DNA of 64,000 nucleotides from Paraburkholderia azotifigens (GCF_007995085.1 NZ_VOQS01000005.1:124001-188000); one strand, 5' to 3'; counted from the first letter of the stretch, positions 36,161 through 45,955 are shown. The notes: generated by a model from the letters alone, not told the origin. Numbers and translations: made by a program.

Positions 36161-36651
36161 TGGCCGAGCGAACGACTCAGACTGATAGCGGCCGCTTTAT
36201 TGGTGATGACGAAGTCTGGAGGAATGTTCTCAAGAGCGAGACGTTCTGCCACATCTCTAACACCGTTGAGCGTCGTTTGCGATCTCGCACACCAAACTTG
36301 TACGCCTGAAAGCCTGTCGTTATGTCCGGCAGCACCGCAGTGCAAGTCGCCCGAGGCCGCCCACGCGTCAAGTATTGACCGGATACGCTCGTCAGTTTCG
36401 ATTGTCTTGTTGAGCAATTCCAAGATCGTGGTTGCCGACGCAGGCAGGTATTGCCAGGAGAACTCCAGATTAAGTAGAGGGTCCGCCTGTACGTTGCTAG
36501 CAACTATCAGGATGTTGCATTCGTGGTGAGTGTGTGGCACGTGTTGATTCCGGAATGGTGGGTCATTGATACGTATAGGAAGAGCCGTTTGTTCTAACGT
36601 GCACAAATTCGCCGCAGATTGAGCAGCGAGTGAAAGGTTGCGCAGCGGCAT
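36148..36651 (-). CDS. Hypothetical protein, 167 aa
   Basis: The minus-strand frame has a coding-like body: FSWQYLPASATTILELLNKTIETDERIRSILDAWAASGD cut into ordinary helices, then GVQVWCARSQTTLNGVRDVAERLALENIPPDFVITNK. The last part could be a nucleotide- or sugar-binding alpha/beta fold, but no domain is recognised. The first 40 residues look less certain, so the start may be internal. Its 3' end overlaps the end of the 35393 gene by 13 bases in convergent orientation. Confidence 0.4.
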   Translation of the reverse strand: MPLRNLSLAAQSAANLCTLEQTALPIRINDPPFRNQHVPHTHHECNILIVASNVQADPLLNLEFSWQYLPASATTILELLNKTIETDERIRSILDAWAASGDLHCGAAGHNDRLSGVQVWCARSQTTLNGVRDVAERLALENIPPDFVITNKAAAISLSRSLGHQSM

Positions 36652-37038
36652 ACGAATGCGGCTCAGATGCTATCCGGCAATGACGGCTGCGAAGGGGAGG
36701 GGCCGGCAAGGCGAGGTTGAGCTGTCGCCGGATTAACGCAGCGGCAGCGCAGCTCACTGATCGCGACAACTACAACTTGTGGCGAACATTAGCTTGGAGG
36801 CGTTGCTGTTAGCCTGCGTGGAGGGGTGGTGTGTACGTATGGAGCCCGGCGGCCCGCCAGTTAGCTGCCGGTCAAATGCGGGTCGCAATTGCTTACGCTT
36901 CCGCGTGTCATTGCCGATCGAACTTGCAACAAGAGTGCTGGATTCCGTCGCGGATGGACGGCGCTTATTCAAGGCTGTCGAGCGCGCTTGTTGTTACCTC
37001 GTAGGTTAATCAACCCAAGGGGCAAGCGGCACCCCCAT
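36652..37038. other. Intergenic stretch before the repeat array
   Basis: No convincing gene. Short frames with Arg/Ser-rich products only. This is the start of an 899-base gene-free zone (36652-37550) that separates lower-GC island DNA from high-GC metabolic genes. Confidence 0.35.
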
Positions 37039-37361
37039 TTCAGATTTCTTTGTGTCGCGAACTTTGCCAGTTCAGATTTATTTGTCAAATCACATGCCGC
37101 AAGACGGTGGCATAAGGCTTCCAGCCCGATAGCTCAAACTATGCTAGATCGCGTGCTTTTGCGACGCAAGTACGGGCGCGTTTTGCATGGCGAAGCGATT
37201 TCGACAGTGTTGACGAGAAATTGTATTAAAAACAGAGGGTTATGTTTCAGTTCAGGTTTCTTTGTCACTCAGATTTCTGGCTTTTGCAGGGCGTAGACCA
37301 GATTTATTTGTCTGATTCGGCGAGTTCAGATTTGTTTGTCCCGGAACAGGTTTCGTTTGTC
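37039..37361 (+). repeat. Six copies of a 16-bp direct repeat, transposon-end-like
   Basis: The consensus is TTCAGATTTNTTTGTC. Copies begin at about 37039, 37071, 37251, 37297, 37325 and 37345, all in the same direction. The last three are spaced 20-28 bases apart and a partial copy (TCAGATTTCTGG) is at 37269. Read inward from the right the unit is GACAAANAAATCTGAA. Arrays of short direct repeats just inside the ends are typical of Tn7- and Tn402-type elements, where they bind the DDE transposase (TnsB/TniA). No tns or tni genes are in the window. A regulatory array is the alternative reading. Confidence 0.55.
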
Positions 37362-37406
37362 TTTAACCAGAACGTCCTGAGCCAGAGGGGGTTGAGCATG
37401 CGGCAT

Positions 37407-37429
37407 TGTCATCGGCATTTGCGATGACA
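37407..37429. repeat. TGTCATCG inverted repeat at island edge
   Basis: Arms TGTCATCG (37407-37414) and CGATGACA (37422-37429) are separated by 7 bases. The outer edge reads TGTCA inward from the right, the type of terminus found on Tn402/Tn7-like elements. It lies about 45 bases outside the last direct repeat and directly precedes the change to high-GC DNA. It might instead form a simple hairpin terminator. Confidence 0.4.
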
Positions 37430-37550
37430 GTCAATGGTTTCAGGCGGCTTCCCGATTGCCAATGAAATCGATACCATGGCCGTTGCATCTGGGCGAGCGC
37501 GCCCGGGCCAGCGCGATCGCCGCCTGCGCGTCGCCCCTCCGAACTTCATC

Positions 37551-38939
37551 ATGACCCGCGATTCCTCACACACCGCGCTACTGTGGATCGTCGCCGCCGC
37601 GTTCTTCATGCAGGCGCTCGACACGACGATCGTCAACACGGCGCTGCCTTCGATGGCGCAAAGCCTTCACGCGTCGCCGCTCGCGATGCAGCCCGTCGTC
37701 GTCTCGTACTCGCTGACGATGGCGCTTCTCACGCCCGCGTCCGGCTGGTTCGCCGACCGCTTCGGCACGCGCCGCGTGTATTTCGCCGCGATCCTCGTGT
37801 TCGTGCTCGGCTCGCTGTGCTGCGCGGGCGCGCATACGCTCGACCAGCTGGTGATCGCGCGCGTGCTGCAAGGCGTCGGCGGGTCGATGCTGCTGCCGAT
37901 CGGGCGGCTCGCCGTGTTGCGCAGCGTGCCGGGCGAGCAATACGTGTCGGCGCTCGCTTTCGTTTCGATTGCGGGGCAGGTGGGACCGATCGTCGGGCCG
38001 ACGCTCGGCGGCTGGCTCACGCAGGCCATTTCGTGGCACTGGATCTTTCTCGTCAACGCGCCCGTCGGCGCAATCGGTCTCATCGCCGTGCAGCGCTTCT
38101 TGCCGCACGACAACGCGACGCATCCGCCGCCTTTCGATTTCATCGGCTGTGGACTGCTGTCGCTCGCGATGATTCTGCTCTCGCTCGCCATCGATCCGCC
38201 GATGAACGCGCATCGCGTCGAGTGGTCGGTGGGTCTGGCGTTGGCAGGCGTGATCGCGGCGCTCGCGTACATTCCGCATGCGCGCACAAACGCACGGCCG
38301 CTGTTCAGGCTCGCGCTCTTCAGCGAGCCGAATTTCAGCGTGGGCCTGATCGGCAATCTGCTGTGCCGGATCGGATCGAGCGCGGTGCCGTTCATGTTGC
38401 CGCTGCTGATGCAGGTGCAACTCGGCTATTCGCCGTTGCGCTCGGGACTGATGATGCTGCCCGCCGCCATCGCGGGCACCGTGTCGAAGCAATGGATTGC
38501 GCCGCTCATCAAGCGCTTCGGCTATTCGGCGTTTCTGCTCGTGAATACGATGATCGTCGGCTCGACGATCGTGGCGTTCGCGCTCGTCTCCAGGGAATCG
38601 ACGCCGCTGCTGGAAATCGCGTTGCTCGCCCTGTTCGGCGCGGCCAACTCGATGCAGTTCGCCGCGATGAACAGCGTCACGCTGAAGGGCCTCTCGCACG
38701 CGGACGCGGGCAGCGGCAACAGCCTCTTTTCGATGGTGCAGATGCTCGCGATTGCGCTGGGCGTATCGATCGGCGGCGGCCTCGTCAATCTGTTTTCCGC
38801 GCGCTGGGGCTCGTCGTCGGCGGGTTTCACATTCAGCTTCGTGTGTGTCGGCGTGATCACGTTGCTGTCGGCGCTCGTGTTCCGGCGGCTCGATGTGTCG
38901 GCGGCGCGGCCGGCCGTTGCGGCACGCACGGCGCGCTGA
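37551..38939 (+). CDS. DHA2-family MFS multidrug-type exporter (MdtD-like)
   Basis: The 462-residue membrane transporter begins MTRDSSHTALLWIVAAAFFMQALDTTIVNTALPSMA cut by the first helix. It contains the DHA2 signature LDTTIVNTALP, motif A-like GWFADRFGTRRVYF, and ARVLQGVGGSMLLPIGR, with hydrophobic helices throughout. The frame extends to 37434, but those residues are Arg-rich and the ATG at 37551 matches the family start. Such proteins export drugs or metabolites using the proton gradient. Codon use is strongly high-GC, unlike genes to the left. It is convergent with the LysR gene at 38946, ending 6 bases from it. Confidence 0.88.
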   Translation: MTRDSSHTALLWIVAAAFFMQALDTTIVNTALPSMAQSLHASPLAMQPVVVSYSLTMALLTPASGWFADRFGTRRVYFAAILVFVLGSLCCAGAHTLDQLVIARVLQGVGGSMLLPIGRLAVLRSVPGEQYVSALAFVSIAGQVGPIVGPTLGGWLTQAISWHWIFLVNAPVGAIGLIAVQRFLPHDNATHPPPFDFIGCGLLSLAMILLSLAIDPPMNAHRVEWSVGLALAGVIAALAYIPHARTNARPLFRLALFSEPNFSVGLIGNLLCRIGSSAVPFMLPLLMQVQLGYSPLRSGLMMLPAAIAGTVSKQWIAPLIKRFGYSAFLLVNTMIVGSTIVAFALVSRESTPLLEIALLALFGAANSMQFAAMNSVTLKGLSHADAGSGNSLFSMVQMLAIALGVSIGGGLVNLFSARWGSSSAGFTFSFVCVGVITLLSALVFRRLDVSAARPAVAARTAR

Positions 38940-38945
38940 CGCGCT

Positions 38946-39863
38946 TCAGGCTGTCGCCTGCGTGAGCCGGGCGCGCTCGACGAGATGATCGACCATCCGC
39001 TGCGCGGCCGGCTGTAGCGATTCGAAATCGCGAAAGCACACCACGAATTTGCGCTTCGCCCATTCGTCCGTGAGCGGAATGACGCGCACATCGAGAATGC
39101 GCGCGTAAGTGTCGCCGACCACCTGCGGAATCACGCTGATGCCGAGCTTCGCGGCTACCACGCGAAACGCAGCATCGAAGTTCGACACCACCGCGCGATA
39201 GGACACCGTGCCGCCCACGCGCGCGGCGGCGCGCTGCAACATCATGTGCACGGCGGTTGTCGGCGGCAAGCCGACATGTTCGTAATCGAGCGTGTCCGTG
39301 AAGCGCAGCGTCGCGCGCTTTGCCAGCGGATGTTCCGGATGCACGGCAAGGGCAAGCCTGTCCTCGCGATACGGCCGATGCTCGAGACCTTCCAGATCCA
39401 CGTTGTCCCAGCACACGCCGACCGACGCGGCGCCTTCCCGCAAGCGCCGCACGAGATCGTGCGACAGCCACTCTTCGACATGCACGCGGATGTTCTCGTG
39501 CGCGGGCATGCTCATGAACGACGCGACGTCATCCAGCAGACTCTCCGCGATCGCCGATGCCGACGCGCACACACTCACGCTGCCGCGCAGGCCGCTGCCG
39601 AACGCGGCGACATCGCTTGCAATCCGGTCCATCGTGAATAGCACATTGCGCGCGTGTTCGAGCAGCGCGTTGCCTGCGGGCGTCGGCAACACGCCGCGCC
39701 GCGAGCGCGTGAAAAGCGGTACGCCCAGATCGCTCTCCAGTTGCGCGATCCGCTTGCTGACGGCGGATGGCTCGATGTGCTCGTCGTGCGCGGCGCGCGC
39801 CATGTTCTTGTGCTCGCAGACGGCCACCATCAGCCGCAAGGTTTTCAGGTCGATGTCGCGCAT
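38946..39863 (-). CDS. LysR-family transcriptional regulator
   Basis: The 305-residue regulator has an N-terminal winged HTH (LKTLRLMVAVCEHKNMARAAHDEHIEPSAVSKRIAQLE in short: MARAAHDEHIEPSAVSKRI) and a C-terminal periplasmic-binding-like effector domain (SVCASASAIAESLLDD, VVAAKLGISVIPQVV). It is divergent from the HMG-CoA lyase / CoA-transferase / MFS operon starting at 40000, with a LysR-type palindrome between. By family rule it likely activates that operon in response to a pathway metabolite and represses itself. The inducer is unknown. Confidence 0.93.
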   Translation of the reverse strand: MRDIDLKTLRLMVAVCEHKNMARAAHDEHIEPSAVSKRIAQLESDLGVPLFTRSRRGVLPTPAGNALLEHARNVLFTMDRIASDVAAFGSGLRGSVSVCASASAIAESLLDDVASFMSMPAHENIRVHVEEWLSHDLVRRLREGAASVGVCWDNVDLEGLEHRPYREDRLALAVHPEHPLAKRATLRFTDTLDYEHVGLPPTTAVHMMLQRAAARVGGTVSYRAVVSNFDAAFRVVAAKLGISVIPQVVGDTYARILDVRVIPLTDEWAKRKFVVCFRDFESLQPAAQRMVDHLVERARLTQATA

Positions 39864-39882
39864 CGGTCGTGTCTCCGTGTGA

Positions 39883-39899
39883 GTTTCCGTACGGGAAAC
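39883..39899. promoter_or_regulatory. LysR-type binding site (T-N11-A palindrome)
   Basis: The palindrome GTTTCC-GTACG-GGAAAC lies 20 bases upstream of the LysR start and about 100 bases upstream of the 40000 gene. The arms are perfect and fit the T-N11-A pattern. A second weaker dyad (GCGCT...AGCGC) is at 39903-39920. Together they fit the usual recognition and activation sites of a LysR regulator. Confidence 0.55.
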
Positions 39900-39999
39900 C
39901 TGGCGCTTCCAAATTAGCGCTTTATGTATCAGATGGAATGTCTAAAGTTAGCACAACGCCGGCACTTGCAACGACCGGCACGCACACGGAGACATTTCC

Positions 40000-40947
40000 A
40001 TGCCCCCATTCCCCTCGGCCGTCGTGATCCGCGAAGTCGGCTTGCGCGACGGGCTGCAAAGCATTCAGACCATTCTTTCGACGCAGCAGAAAATCGAATG
40101 GATTGCCGCTGCACATGCTGCCGGCCAACGCGAAATCGAAGTCGGCTCGTTCGTGCCCGCGCGTCTGTTGCCGCAGCTTGCGGACACGGCTGAACTCGTC
40201 GCGTACGCGAAGACGCTGCCGGATTTGCGCGTGTCGGTCCTCGTGCCGAACCTGAAAGGCGCCGAACGCGCGATCGATTCACGGGCCGACCTGATGCTCG
40301 TGCCGCTCTCCGCGAGCCATGCGCACAGCCTCGCGAACCTGCGCAAGACGCCCGATGAAGTGGTGGCGGAAGTGGCGCGCATGCGTGCCGCGCGCGATGC
40401 GGCGGGCTCGCAGACGCTGATCGAAGGCGGCATCGGCACGGCGTTCGGCTGCACGATCCAGGGCGCCGTCGATCAGTCCGAGGTGCTGCGTTGCATGCAG
40501 GCGCTGCTCGATGCAGGTGCGGACCGCGTCAGCATTGCGGATACCGTCGGATACGCGAGCCCCGCCGCCGTGCGCGATCTGTTCGAAAAGGCGCGTCGCA
40601 TCGCGGGCGAGCGCTTCTGGTGCGGCCACTTCCACGACACGCGCGGCCTCGCGCTCGCAAACGTCTATGCGGCGCTGGGGACGGGCGTCGCGCGCTTCGA
40701 TGCGACGCTCGCGGGCATCGGCGGCTGTCCGCATGCGCCGGGTGCCAGCGGCAATGCATCGAGCGAAGACCTCGCGTTCATGCTCGCGGACATGGGCATC
40801 GATACGGGCATCGACATCGAACAGTTGCTCGCGTTGCGCGCACGCGTTGCGCAATGGCTGCCCAATGAGACGCTGCGCGGCACGCTGTGGCTCGCGGGTT
40901 TACCGAAGACATTTCAACAGCGCGCAATTCAAACCGCTATTGCCTGA
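40000..40947 (+). CDS. mvaB: Hydroxymethylglutaryl-CoA lyase
   Basis: The 315-residue TIM-barrel enzyme of the HMG-CoA lyase family has REVGLRDGLQ at residues 11-20, the metal-binding HFHDTRG, and the glycine loop GGCPHAPGASGN with its active-site cysteine. It cleaves HMG-CoA to acetoacetate and acetyl-CoA. GGAGA precedes the ATG. The next gene is a CaiB-type CoA-transferase 8 bases downstream, then an MFS transporter. This suggests uptake and CoA activation of a 3-hydroxy-3-methylglutarate-like acid followed by cleavage; this is inference. A paralogue with different codon use is at 62790. A close relative acting on another beta-hydroxy acyl-CoA cannot be excluded. Confidence 0.9.
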   Translation: MPPFPSAVVIREVGLRDGLQSIQTILSTQQKIEWIAAAHAAGQREIEVGSFVPARLLPQLADTAELVAYAKTLPDLRVSVLVPNLKGAERAIDSRADLMLVPLSASHAHSLANLRKTPDEVVAEVARMRAARDAAGSQTLIEGGIGTAFGCTIQGAVDQSEVLRCMQALLDAGADRVSIADTVGYASPAAVRDLFEKARRIAGERFWCGHFHDTRGLALANVYAALGTGVARFDATLAGIGGCPHAPGASGNASSEDLAFMLADMGIDTGIDIEQLLALRARVAQWLPNETLRGTLWLAGLPKTFQQRAIQTAIA

Positions 40948-40955
40948 GGATCGAC

Positions 40956-42107
40956 ATGAGCACTTCCACACGACTGCCGCTCGAAGGCGTGCGCGTCATC
41001 GAATTCACACATATGGTCATGGGTCCGACGTGCGGAATGATCCTCGCGGATCTCGGCGCCGAAGTCATCAAGATCGAGCCGCCCGGCGGCGACAAGACGC
41101 GCAAGCTGCCGGGTCTCGGCATCGGCTTTTTCCGCACGTTCAATCGCAACAAGAAGAGCGTCGTGCTCGATATCAACACGGCCGAGGGTCATGCCGCGGC
41201 AGAAGAACTGATCGGCCAGTGCGACGTGATGCTCGAGAATTTCCGGCCCGGTTTGATGACGAAGCTGGGCCTCGACTTTGACACGTTGTCGAAGAAGTAT
41301 CCGCGGCTGATTTACGTGTCGCACAAGGGCTTCTTGCCGGGGCCCTATGAAAAGCGCCTCGCGCTCGACGAAGTTGTGCAGATGATGGGCGGCCTCTCAT
41401 ACATGACGGGGCCTGCGGGCCGTCCGCTGCGCGCGGGCACGTCGGTCAACGACATCATGGGCGGCATGTTCGGCGCAATCGGCGTGCTGGCCGCGCTGCG
41501 CGAGCGCGATTTCACGGGACGCGGACAGGAAGTGCAAAGCGCGCTGTTCGAGAACTGCGTGTTCCTCGCGGGCCAGCATATGCAGCAATACGCGATGACG
41601 CATGAAGCGCCGCCCCCGATGCCGTCGCGCGTTTCCGCGTGGAGCGTGTACGACGTCTTCACGCTCGCGAACGACGAGCAGCTGTTCATCGGCGCAGTGA
41701 GCGACAAGCAGTTCGTCACGTTGTGCGATGTGCTCGAACGCCCCGATCTCGCGAACGAACCGCAGTTCGCGGACAACGCGATGCGCGTCGCCTTGCGCCC
41801 CGAACTGCTCGCGCGGCTCGGCGACATCCTCAAGCACCATCGCGCGGAAGAACTCGTGCCGAAGCTCGAAGCGGCAGGCATTCCGTACGCGCCGATCGTG
41901 CGCCCCGATCAGCTGTTCGACGATCCGCATCTGAAGCAAAGCGGCGGCCTCGTGCCGATGCAAACCGACGACGGCGACACCACGGAAGTCGTCCTGCTTC
42001 CGCTGACGATGGGCGGCCGCCGGCCCGGCGTGCGTCAGGCGCTGGCGAAGGTCGGCGAACACACGCAGGAGATTCTCGCGCGGCTGACGAGACGAACGGC
42101 GGCGTGA
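40956..42107 (+). CDS. CaiB/BaiF family (class III) CoA-transferase
   Basis: The 383-residue enzyme begins MSTSTRLPLEGVRVIEFTHM. It has the family pattern GPTCGMILADLGAEVIKIEPPGGD, NRNKKSVVLDI, and VNDIMGGMFGAIGVLAALRERD. The candidate catalytic Asp is in the region around residues 160-170. Class III transferases move CoA between carboxylic acids via a mixed anhydride. The frame is open from 40887, but the ATG at 40956 follows the HMG-CoA lyase stop by 8 bases and has GAGGA upstream. Its role is probably to activate the substrate of the neighbouring lyase. Confidence 0.9.
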   Translation: MSTSTRLPLEGVRVIEFTHMVMGPTCGMILADLGAEVIKIEPPGGDKTRKLPGLGIGFFRTFNRNKKSVVLDINTAEGHAAAEELIGQCDVMLENFRPGLMTKLGLDFDTLSKKYPRLIYVSHKGFLPGPYEKRLALDEVVQMMGGLSYMTGPAGRPLRAGTSVNDIMGGMFGAIGVLAALRERDFTGRGQEVQSALFENCVFLAGQHMQQYAMTHEAPPPMPSRVSAWSVYDVFTLANDEQLFIGAVSDKQFVTLCDVLERPDLANEPQFADNAMRVALRPELLARLGDILKHHRAEELVPKLEAAGIPYAPIVRPDQLFDDPHLKQSGGLVPMQTDDGDTTEVVLLPLTMGGRRPGVRQALAKVGEHTQEILARLTRRTAA

Positions 42108-42199
42108 TCGATTCAAGAGGAAGTCGATAAACGAACGACACACAAACCATCAGGCAAACACACCAACTCAAAGCCGATGGGGACAATCAGGAGACACCT

Positions 42200-43639
42200 A
42201 TGCAGCGCACTCTCACCGCAGATGACCCGTCGTTTGCGTCAACGGAAGCCCACACCAATCTGCGCGCCGCTGCCGCCTTGTCGGCGCGAATGGACCGCTT
42301 GCCGGTCACGCGTTATCTGTGGATGCTCGTTCTGCTGATCTCGCTCGGCGGGTTTTTCGAGGTCTACGATCTGATCTTCACCGGCTACATCGCGCCGGGT
42401 CTCGCGAAGAGCGGGATGTTGAAGACCACGACGGAATCTTTCTTCGGCCTTCAAGGCATTGCAGGATTCATCGCGTCGACGTTCGCGGGCCTGTTCGTCG
42501 GCACGTTCTGTTTCGGCTGGCTGCCCGATCGCTTCGGGCGGCGCAAGGTCTTCACGGTATCGCTGCTGTGGTATTCGATCGGCTCGGTGATCATGGCGTG
42601 CCAGACTTCGCCGGAAGGGCTGATTCTGTGGCGCTTCATCACGGGCATCGGCGTCGGCATCGAGATCGTGACGATCGACAGCTACATCACCGAACTCGTT
42701 CCGCAGCATATGCGCGGCCGTGCGATGGCGTTCAATCAGGCCGTGATGTTCGCTGCCGCGCCTGCTGCCGCGATTCTTTCGTACTGGCTTGTGCCAACGA
42801 CGTTCATGGGCATCGACGGCTGGCGCTGGGTCGTGCTGCTCGGCGCGGCAGGTGCGGTGATCGTGTGGTTCATCCGCCTCGTCGTGCCGGAAAGCCCGCG
42901 CTGGCTCGCGAGTCATGGTCACGTCCAGCGCGGCGAGCGTGTCGTGCGCAAGATGGAAGAGATGGCCGAACTGCAAAGCGGCCGGGCATTGCCCGCGCCG
43001 TTGCCCGTCGTCGAACAACCTGTGCATCGTCGCGCGTCGCTGGCCGAGTTGTGGCAGGCGCCCTATCGCTCGCGTCTGATCATGCTGATCGTTTTCAACT
43101 TCTGTCAGGCGATCGGCTATTACGGTTTCGCGAACTGGGTGCCGACGCTGCTCATCGGACAGGGCATCACCGTGACGAAGAGCCTGTTGTATTCGTTCAT
43201 CATCGCGATTGCGCTGCCTTCCGGGCCCTTGCTCGCGATGCTGTTCGCCGACAAGGTGCAACGCAAATGGCTGATCGTGGGTTCAGCGTTCGCCGTGGTC
43301 GTGTTCGGCTTGATGTTCGGCCAGATGAAAACGGTGGTGCCGCTGATCGTGCTGGGCGTGCTGATCAGCCTCGCGGGGCAGACCATCTCCGTTTGCTATC
43401 ACGCGTATCAGGCCGAGCTGTTTCCGACGCGTATCCGTTGCCGCGCGAATGGTATCGTGTATTCGGCGAGCCGCGTGGGCGCGATGATGTCGGGTTTCAT
43501 CATCGCTCATCTGCTGCGCGAGTTTGGCGTGGCGGGTGTGTTCGTGGGGATTACGGCCTGCATGCTCGTCGTGATGATTTCGATTGGTGGTTTCGGTCCG
43601 AAGACTAACGGCATGCGGCTCGAAGATCTGTGTCACTGA
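42200..43639 (+). CDS. MFS transporter (sugar/metabolite:H+ symporter type)
   Basis: A 479-residue, 12-helix transporter. It contains GGFFEVYDLIFTGYIAPGL in helix 1, motif A-like GWLPDRFGRRKVFTVSL, RFITGIGVGIEIVTIDSYITEL, and PESPRWLASHG at the end of helix 6, as in sugar-porter and aromatic-acid symporters. AGGAG precedes the ATG. It is the last gene of the operon that starts with HMG-CoA lyase and probably imports the acid that the CoA-transferase and lyase process. A perfect 17-bp hairpin terminator follows. The exact substrate is not predictable. Confidence 0.88.
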   Translation: MQRTLTADDPSFASTEAHTNLRAAAALSARMDRLPVTRYLWMLVLLISLGGFFEVYDLIFTGYIAPGLAKSGMLKTTTESFFGLQGIAGFIASTFAGLFVGTFCFGWLPDRFGRRKVFTVSLLWYSIGSVIMACQTSPEGLILWRFITGIGVGIEIVTIDSYITELVPQHMRGRAMAFNQAVMFAAAPAAAILSYWLVPTTFMGIDGWRWVVLLGAAGAVIVWFIRLVVPESPRWLASHGHVQRGERVVRKMEEMAELQSGRALPAPLPVVEQPVHRRASLAELWQAPYRSRLIMLIVFNFCQAIGYYGFANWVPTLLIGQGITVTKSLLYSFIIAIALPSGPLLAMLFADKVQRKWLIVGSAFAVVVFGLMFGQMKTVVPLIVLGVLISLAGQTISVCYHAYQAELFPTRIRCRANGIVYSASRVGAMMSGFIIAHLLREFGVAGVFVGITACMLVVMISIGGFGPKTNGMRLEDLCH

Positions 43640-43662
43640 AGTTACGGAGGCGGCTGAAAAGA

Positions 43663-43702
43663 AAAACGCCGGCCGGGTCTTCATCGACCCGGCCGGCGTT
43701 TT
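43663..43702. terminator. Bidirectional intrinsic terminator, 17-bp perfect stem
   Basis: The left arm is 43663-43679 (AAAACGCCGGCCGGGTC), the loop TTCATC, and the right arm 43686-43702 is its exact complement. The arms end in A4 and T4 respectively, so the hairpin can end transcription of both the MFS gene (plus strand) and glcB (minus strand), which converge here. Confidence 0.92.
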
Positions 43703-43718
43703 GACTACGTGGCTCGAA

Positions 43719-45899
43719 TTACGCGTTGCCCGCTGCCTTCAGTTGCAAACGGAACTTGTGCAGCAGCGGTTCCGTATAACCGCTAGGCTGAGCGCAGCCT
43801 TCGAACACCAGCGCGCACGCCGCCTTGAACGCAATCGACGAATCGAAGTTCGGCGCCATCGGCTTGTAGAGCGGATCGCTCGCGTTCTGCTGATCGACGA
43901 CCTTCGCCATACGCTCCATCGTCTCGCGCACGAACTCCGCCTTGATGACGCCATGACGCAGCCAGTTCGCGATGTGCTGGCTCGAAATGCGCAGCGTCGC
44001 GCGGTCTTCCATCAGGCCGACGTTGTGAATGTCCGGCACCTTCGAGCAGCCGACGCCCTGATCGATCCAGCGCACCACATAGCCGAGAATGCCTTGCGCG
44101 TTGTTCTCGACTTCGTTGCGGATTTCTTCGTCGCTCCATTGCGCCTTTTCGACGACGGGAATCGTCAGCAGGCCATCGAGCAGTTCGTCGCGCACGCCCG
44201 CGAGATCCATGCGCTCCAGTTCCTTCTGCACGGCCTGCACATCGACCTGATGGTAGTGCAGCGCATGCAGCGTCGCGGCCGTGGGCGAGGGCACCCATGC
44301 CGTGTTCGCGCCCGCCTTCGGATGACCGATCTTCTGTTCGAGCATCGCCTTCATCAGATCGGGCATCGCCCACATGCCCTTGCCGATCTGCGCGCGGCCA
44401 CGCAGCCCCGCAGCGAGGCCGACGAGCACGTTGCTGCGCTCATAAGCGGCGATCCATTTGCTCGACTTCATATCGCCCTTGCGCATCATCGGGCCCGCTT
44501 CCATCGAGCTGTGCATTTCATCGCCCGTACGGTCGAGGAAACCCGTGTTGATGAACGCAACGCGCGGCGACGCCTCGCCGATACACGCAGCGAGGTTGAC
44601 GCTCGTGCGGCGTTCCTCGTCCATGATGCCCATCTTGATCGTGTTGCGCGCGAGGCCGAGCACGTCTTCGACGCGCGAGAACAGTTCGCTTGCGAACGCG
44701 ACTTCGGCGGGGCCGTGCATCTTCGGCTTGACGATATAGATCGAGCCCGTGCGCGAATTGAGCTTGTGCGTGCGGTCGTGCAGCGCGCACAGCGTCGTGA
44801 CGACGGCGTCGAGAATGCCTTCGGGGATTTCCCTGCCGTCGCGGTCGAGCACGGCCGGATTCGTCATCAGATGGCCGACGTTGCGGATGAACAGCAGCGA
44901 GCGGCCATGCAGCTTAACGGGCTGACCGTTCGCGCCGTGGTACTCGCGGTCCGCGTTCAGGCGGCGCGTGAACGTCTTGCCGCCCTTCGTCACTTCTTCC
45001 GTCAGATTGCCGACCATCAGGCCGAGCCAGTTGCGATACAGCAGCACCTTGTCGTCGGCATCGACGGCCGCGACCGAGTCTTCGCAATCGATGATCGTGC
45101 TGACGGCCGCTTCCATCAGCACGTCCTTGATGTTCGCGGGGTCGGTCTTGCCGATCGAATCGTCAGCGTCGATCTGGATTTCGAAGTGCAGGCCGTTGTG
45201 CCTGAGCAGCACGGCGGACGGCGCATTCGCGTCGCCCTGATAGCCGATGAACTGCGCCGGGTCCTGGAGCGTCGTCGTGCCGCTCTTCAGCGCGACGCTC
45301 AGCTTGCCGTTTTCCACGCGATAGCCGGTGGCATCTTTGTGCGAGCCGTTTTCGAGCGGTGCGGCGTCGTCGAGGAACTTGCGCGCGAAGGCGATCACGC
45401 GCGCGCCGCGCACCGGGTCGAACTTCGCGGTGCGCTCGGCGCCGTCCGTTTCGTCGATGGCATCCGTGCCGTACAGCGCGTCATACAGGCTGCCCCAGCG
45501 CGCGTTCGCCGCGTTCAGCGCATAACGCTGGTTCGACAGCGGCACGACGAGCTGCGGCCCCGCCTGTTCGGCGATTTCGCGATCGACGTTGTCCGTCGTC
45601 GCCTTCACGCTGGCGGGCGTCGGCACGATATAGCCGATGCTTTCCAGGAAGCCGCGATACGCGCGCAGATCGCGGACGGGGCCCGGATTCGCGCGATGCC
45701 ACTTGTCCAGTTCGACCTGCAGGCGGTCGCGTTCGGCGAGCAGTGCGCGGTTCTTCGGCGCAAGCTCGTGCACGATGGCATCGAAACCTGCCCAGAACGC
45801 GGCGCTATCGACACCGGTGCCAGGCAGGGCTTCCTTTTCGATGAACTGTTCGAGGTTCGCGGCGACCTGCAATCCGCCGCGTTGGGTCATTTGAGTCAT
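43719..45899 (-). CDS. glcB: Malate synthase G
   Basis: The 726-residue malate synthase G condenses glyoxylate with acetyl-CoA to malate. Characteristic stretches are [59 protein letters not shown], and [20 protein letters not shown] with [10 protein letters not shown]. The length fits the G isoform with its extra N-terminal domains. Two in-frame starts are possible, 45959 and 45899; the later ATG gives [19 protein letters not shown] and leaves a 56-base gap to glcG. The upstream gene on the same strand is GlcG-like, the usual partner in glycolate/glyoxylate use. Confidence 0.96.
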   Translation of the reverse strand: MTQMTQRGGLQVAANLEQFIEKEALPGTGVDSAAFWAGFDAIVHELAPKNRALLAERDRLQVELDKWHRANPGPVRDLRAYRGFLESIGYIVPTPASVKATTDNVDREIAEQAGPQLVVPLSNQRYALNAANARWGSLYDALYGTDAIDETDGAERTAKFDPVRGARVIAFARKFLDDAAPLENGSHKDATGYRVENGKLSVALKSGTTTLQDPAQFIGYQGDANAPSAVLLRHNGLHFEIQIDADDSIGKTDPANIKDVLMEAAVSTIIDCEDSVAAVDADDKVLLYRNWLGLMVGNLTEEVTKGGKTFTRRLNADREYHGANGQPVKLHGRSLLFIRNVGHLMTNPAVLDRDGREIPEGILDAVVTTLCALHDRTHKLNSRTGSIYIVKPKMHGPAEVAFASELFSRVEDVLGLARNTIKMGIMDEERRTSVNLAACIGEASPRVAFINTGFLDRTGDEMHSSMEAGPMMRKGDMKSSKWIAAYERSNVLVGLAAGLRGRAQIGKGMWAMPDLMKAMLEQKIGHPKAGANTAWVPSPTAATLHALHYHQVDVQAVQKELERMDLAGVRDELLDGLLTIPVVEKAQWSDEEIRNEVENNAQGILGYVVRWIDQGVGCSKVPDIHNVGLMEDRATLRISSQHIANWLRHGVIKAEFVRETMERMAKVVDQQNASDPLYKPMAPNFDSSIAFKAACALVFEGCAQPSGYTEPLLHKFRLQLKAAGNA

Positions 45900-45955
45900 G
45901 GGCTGTTCCAAGAGGGGCAAATTCGGGGCTAATCGTTTTTCGTTCGACGTGGCAC

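Noticed and set aside
37039..37361. CRISPR array
   Set aside because: Repeats are only 16 bp, spacing is irregular (20-180 bases), and no cas genes are present.
37578..38699. Long minus-strand Arg/His-rich frame opposite the DHA2 exporter
   Set aside because: Antisense shadow of a high-GC gene.
42239..43261. 340-codon minus-strand frame opposite the MFS transporter
   Set aside because: Antisense shadow with Arg/Asp/Gln-rich composition and no domain.
43584..45932. 782-codon plus-strand frame opposite glcB
   Set aside because: Antisense shadow; glcB on the minus strand is unmistakable.
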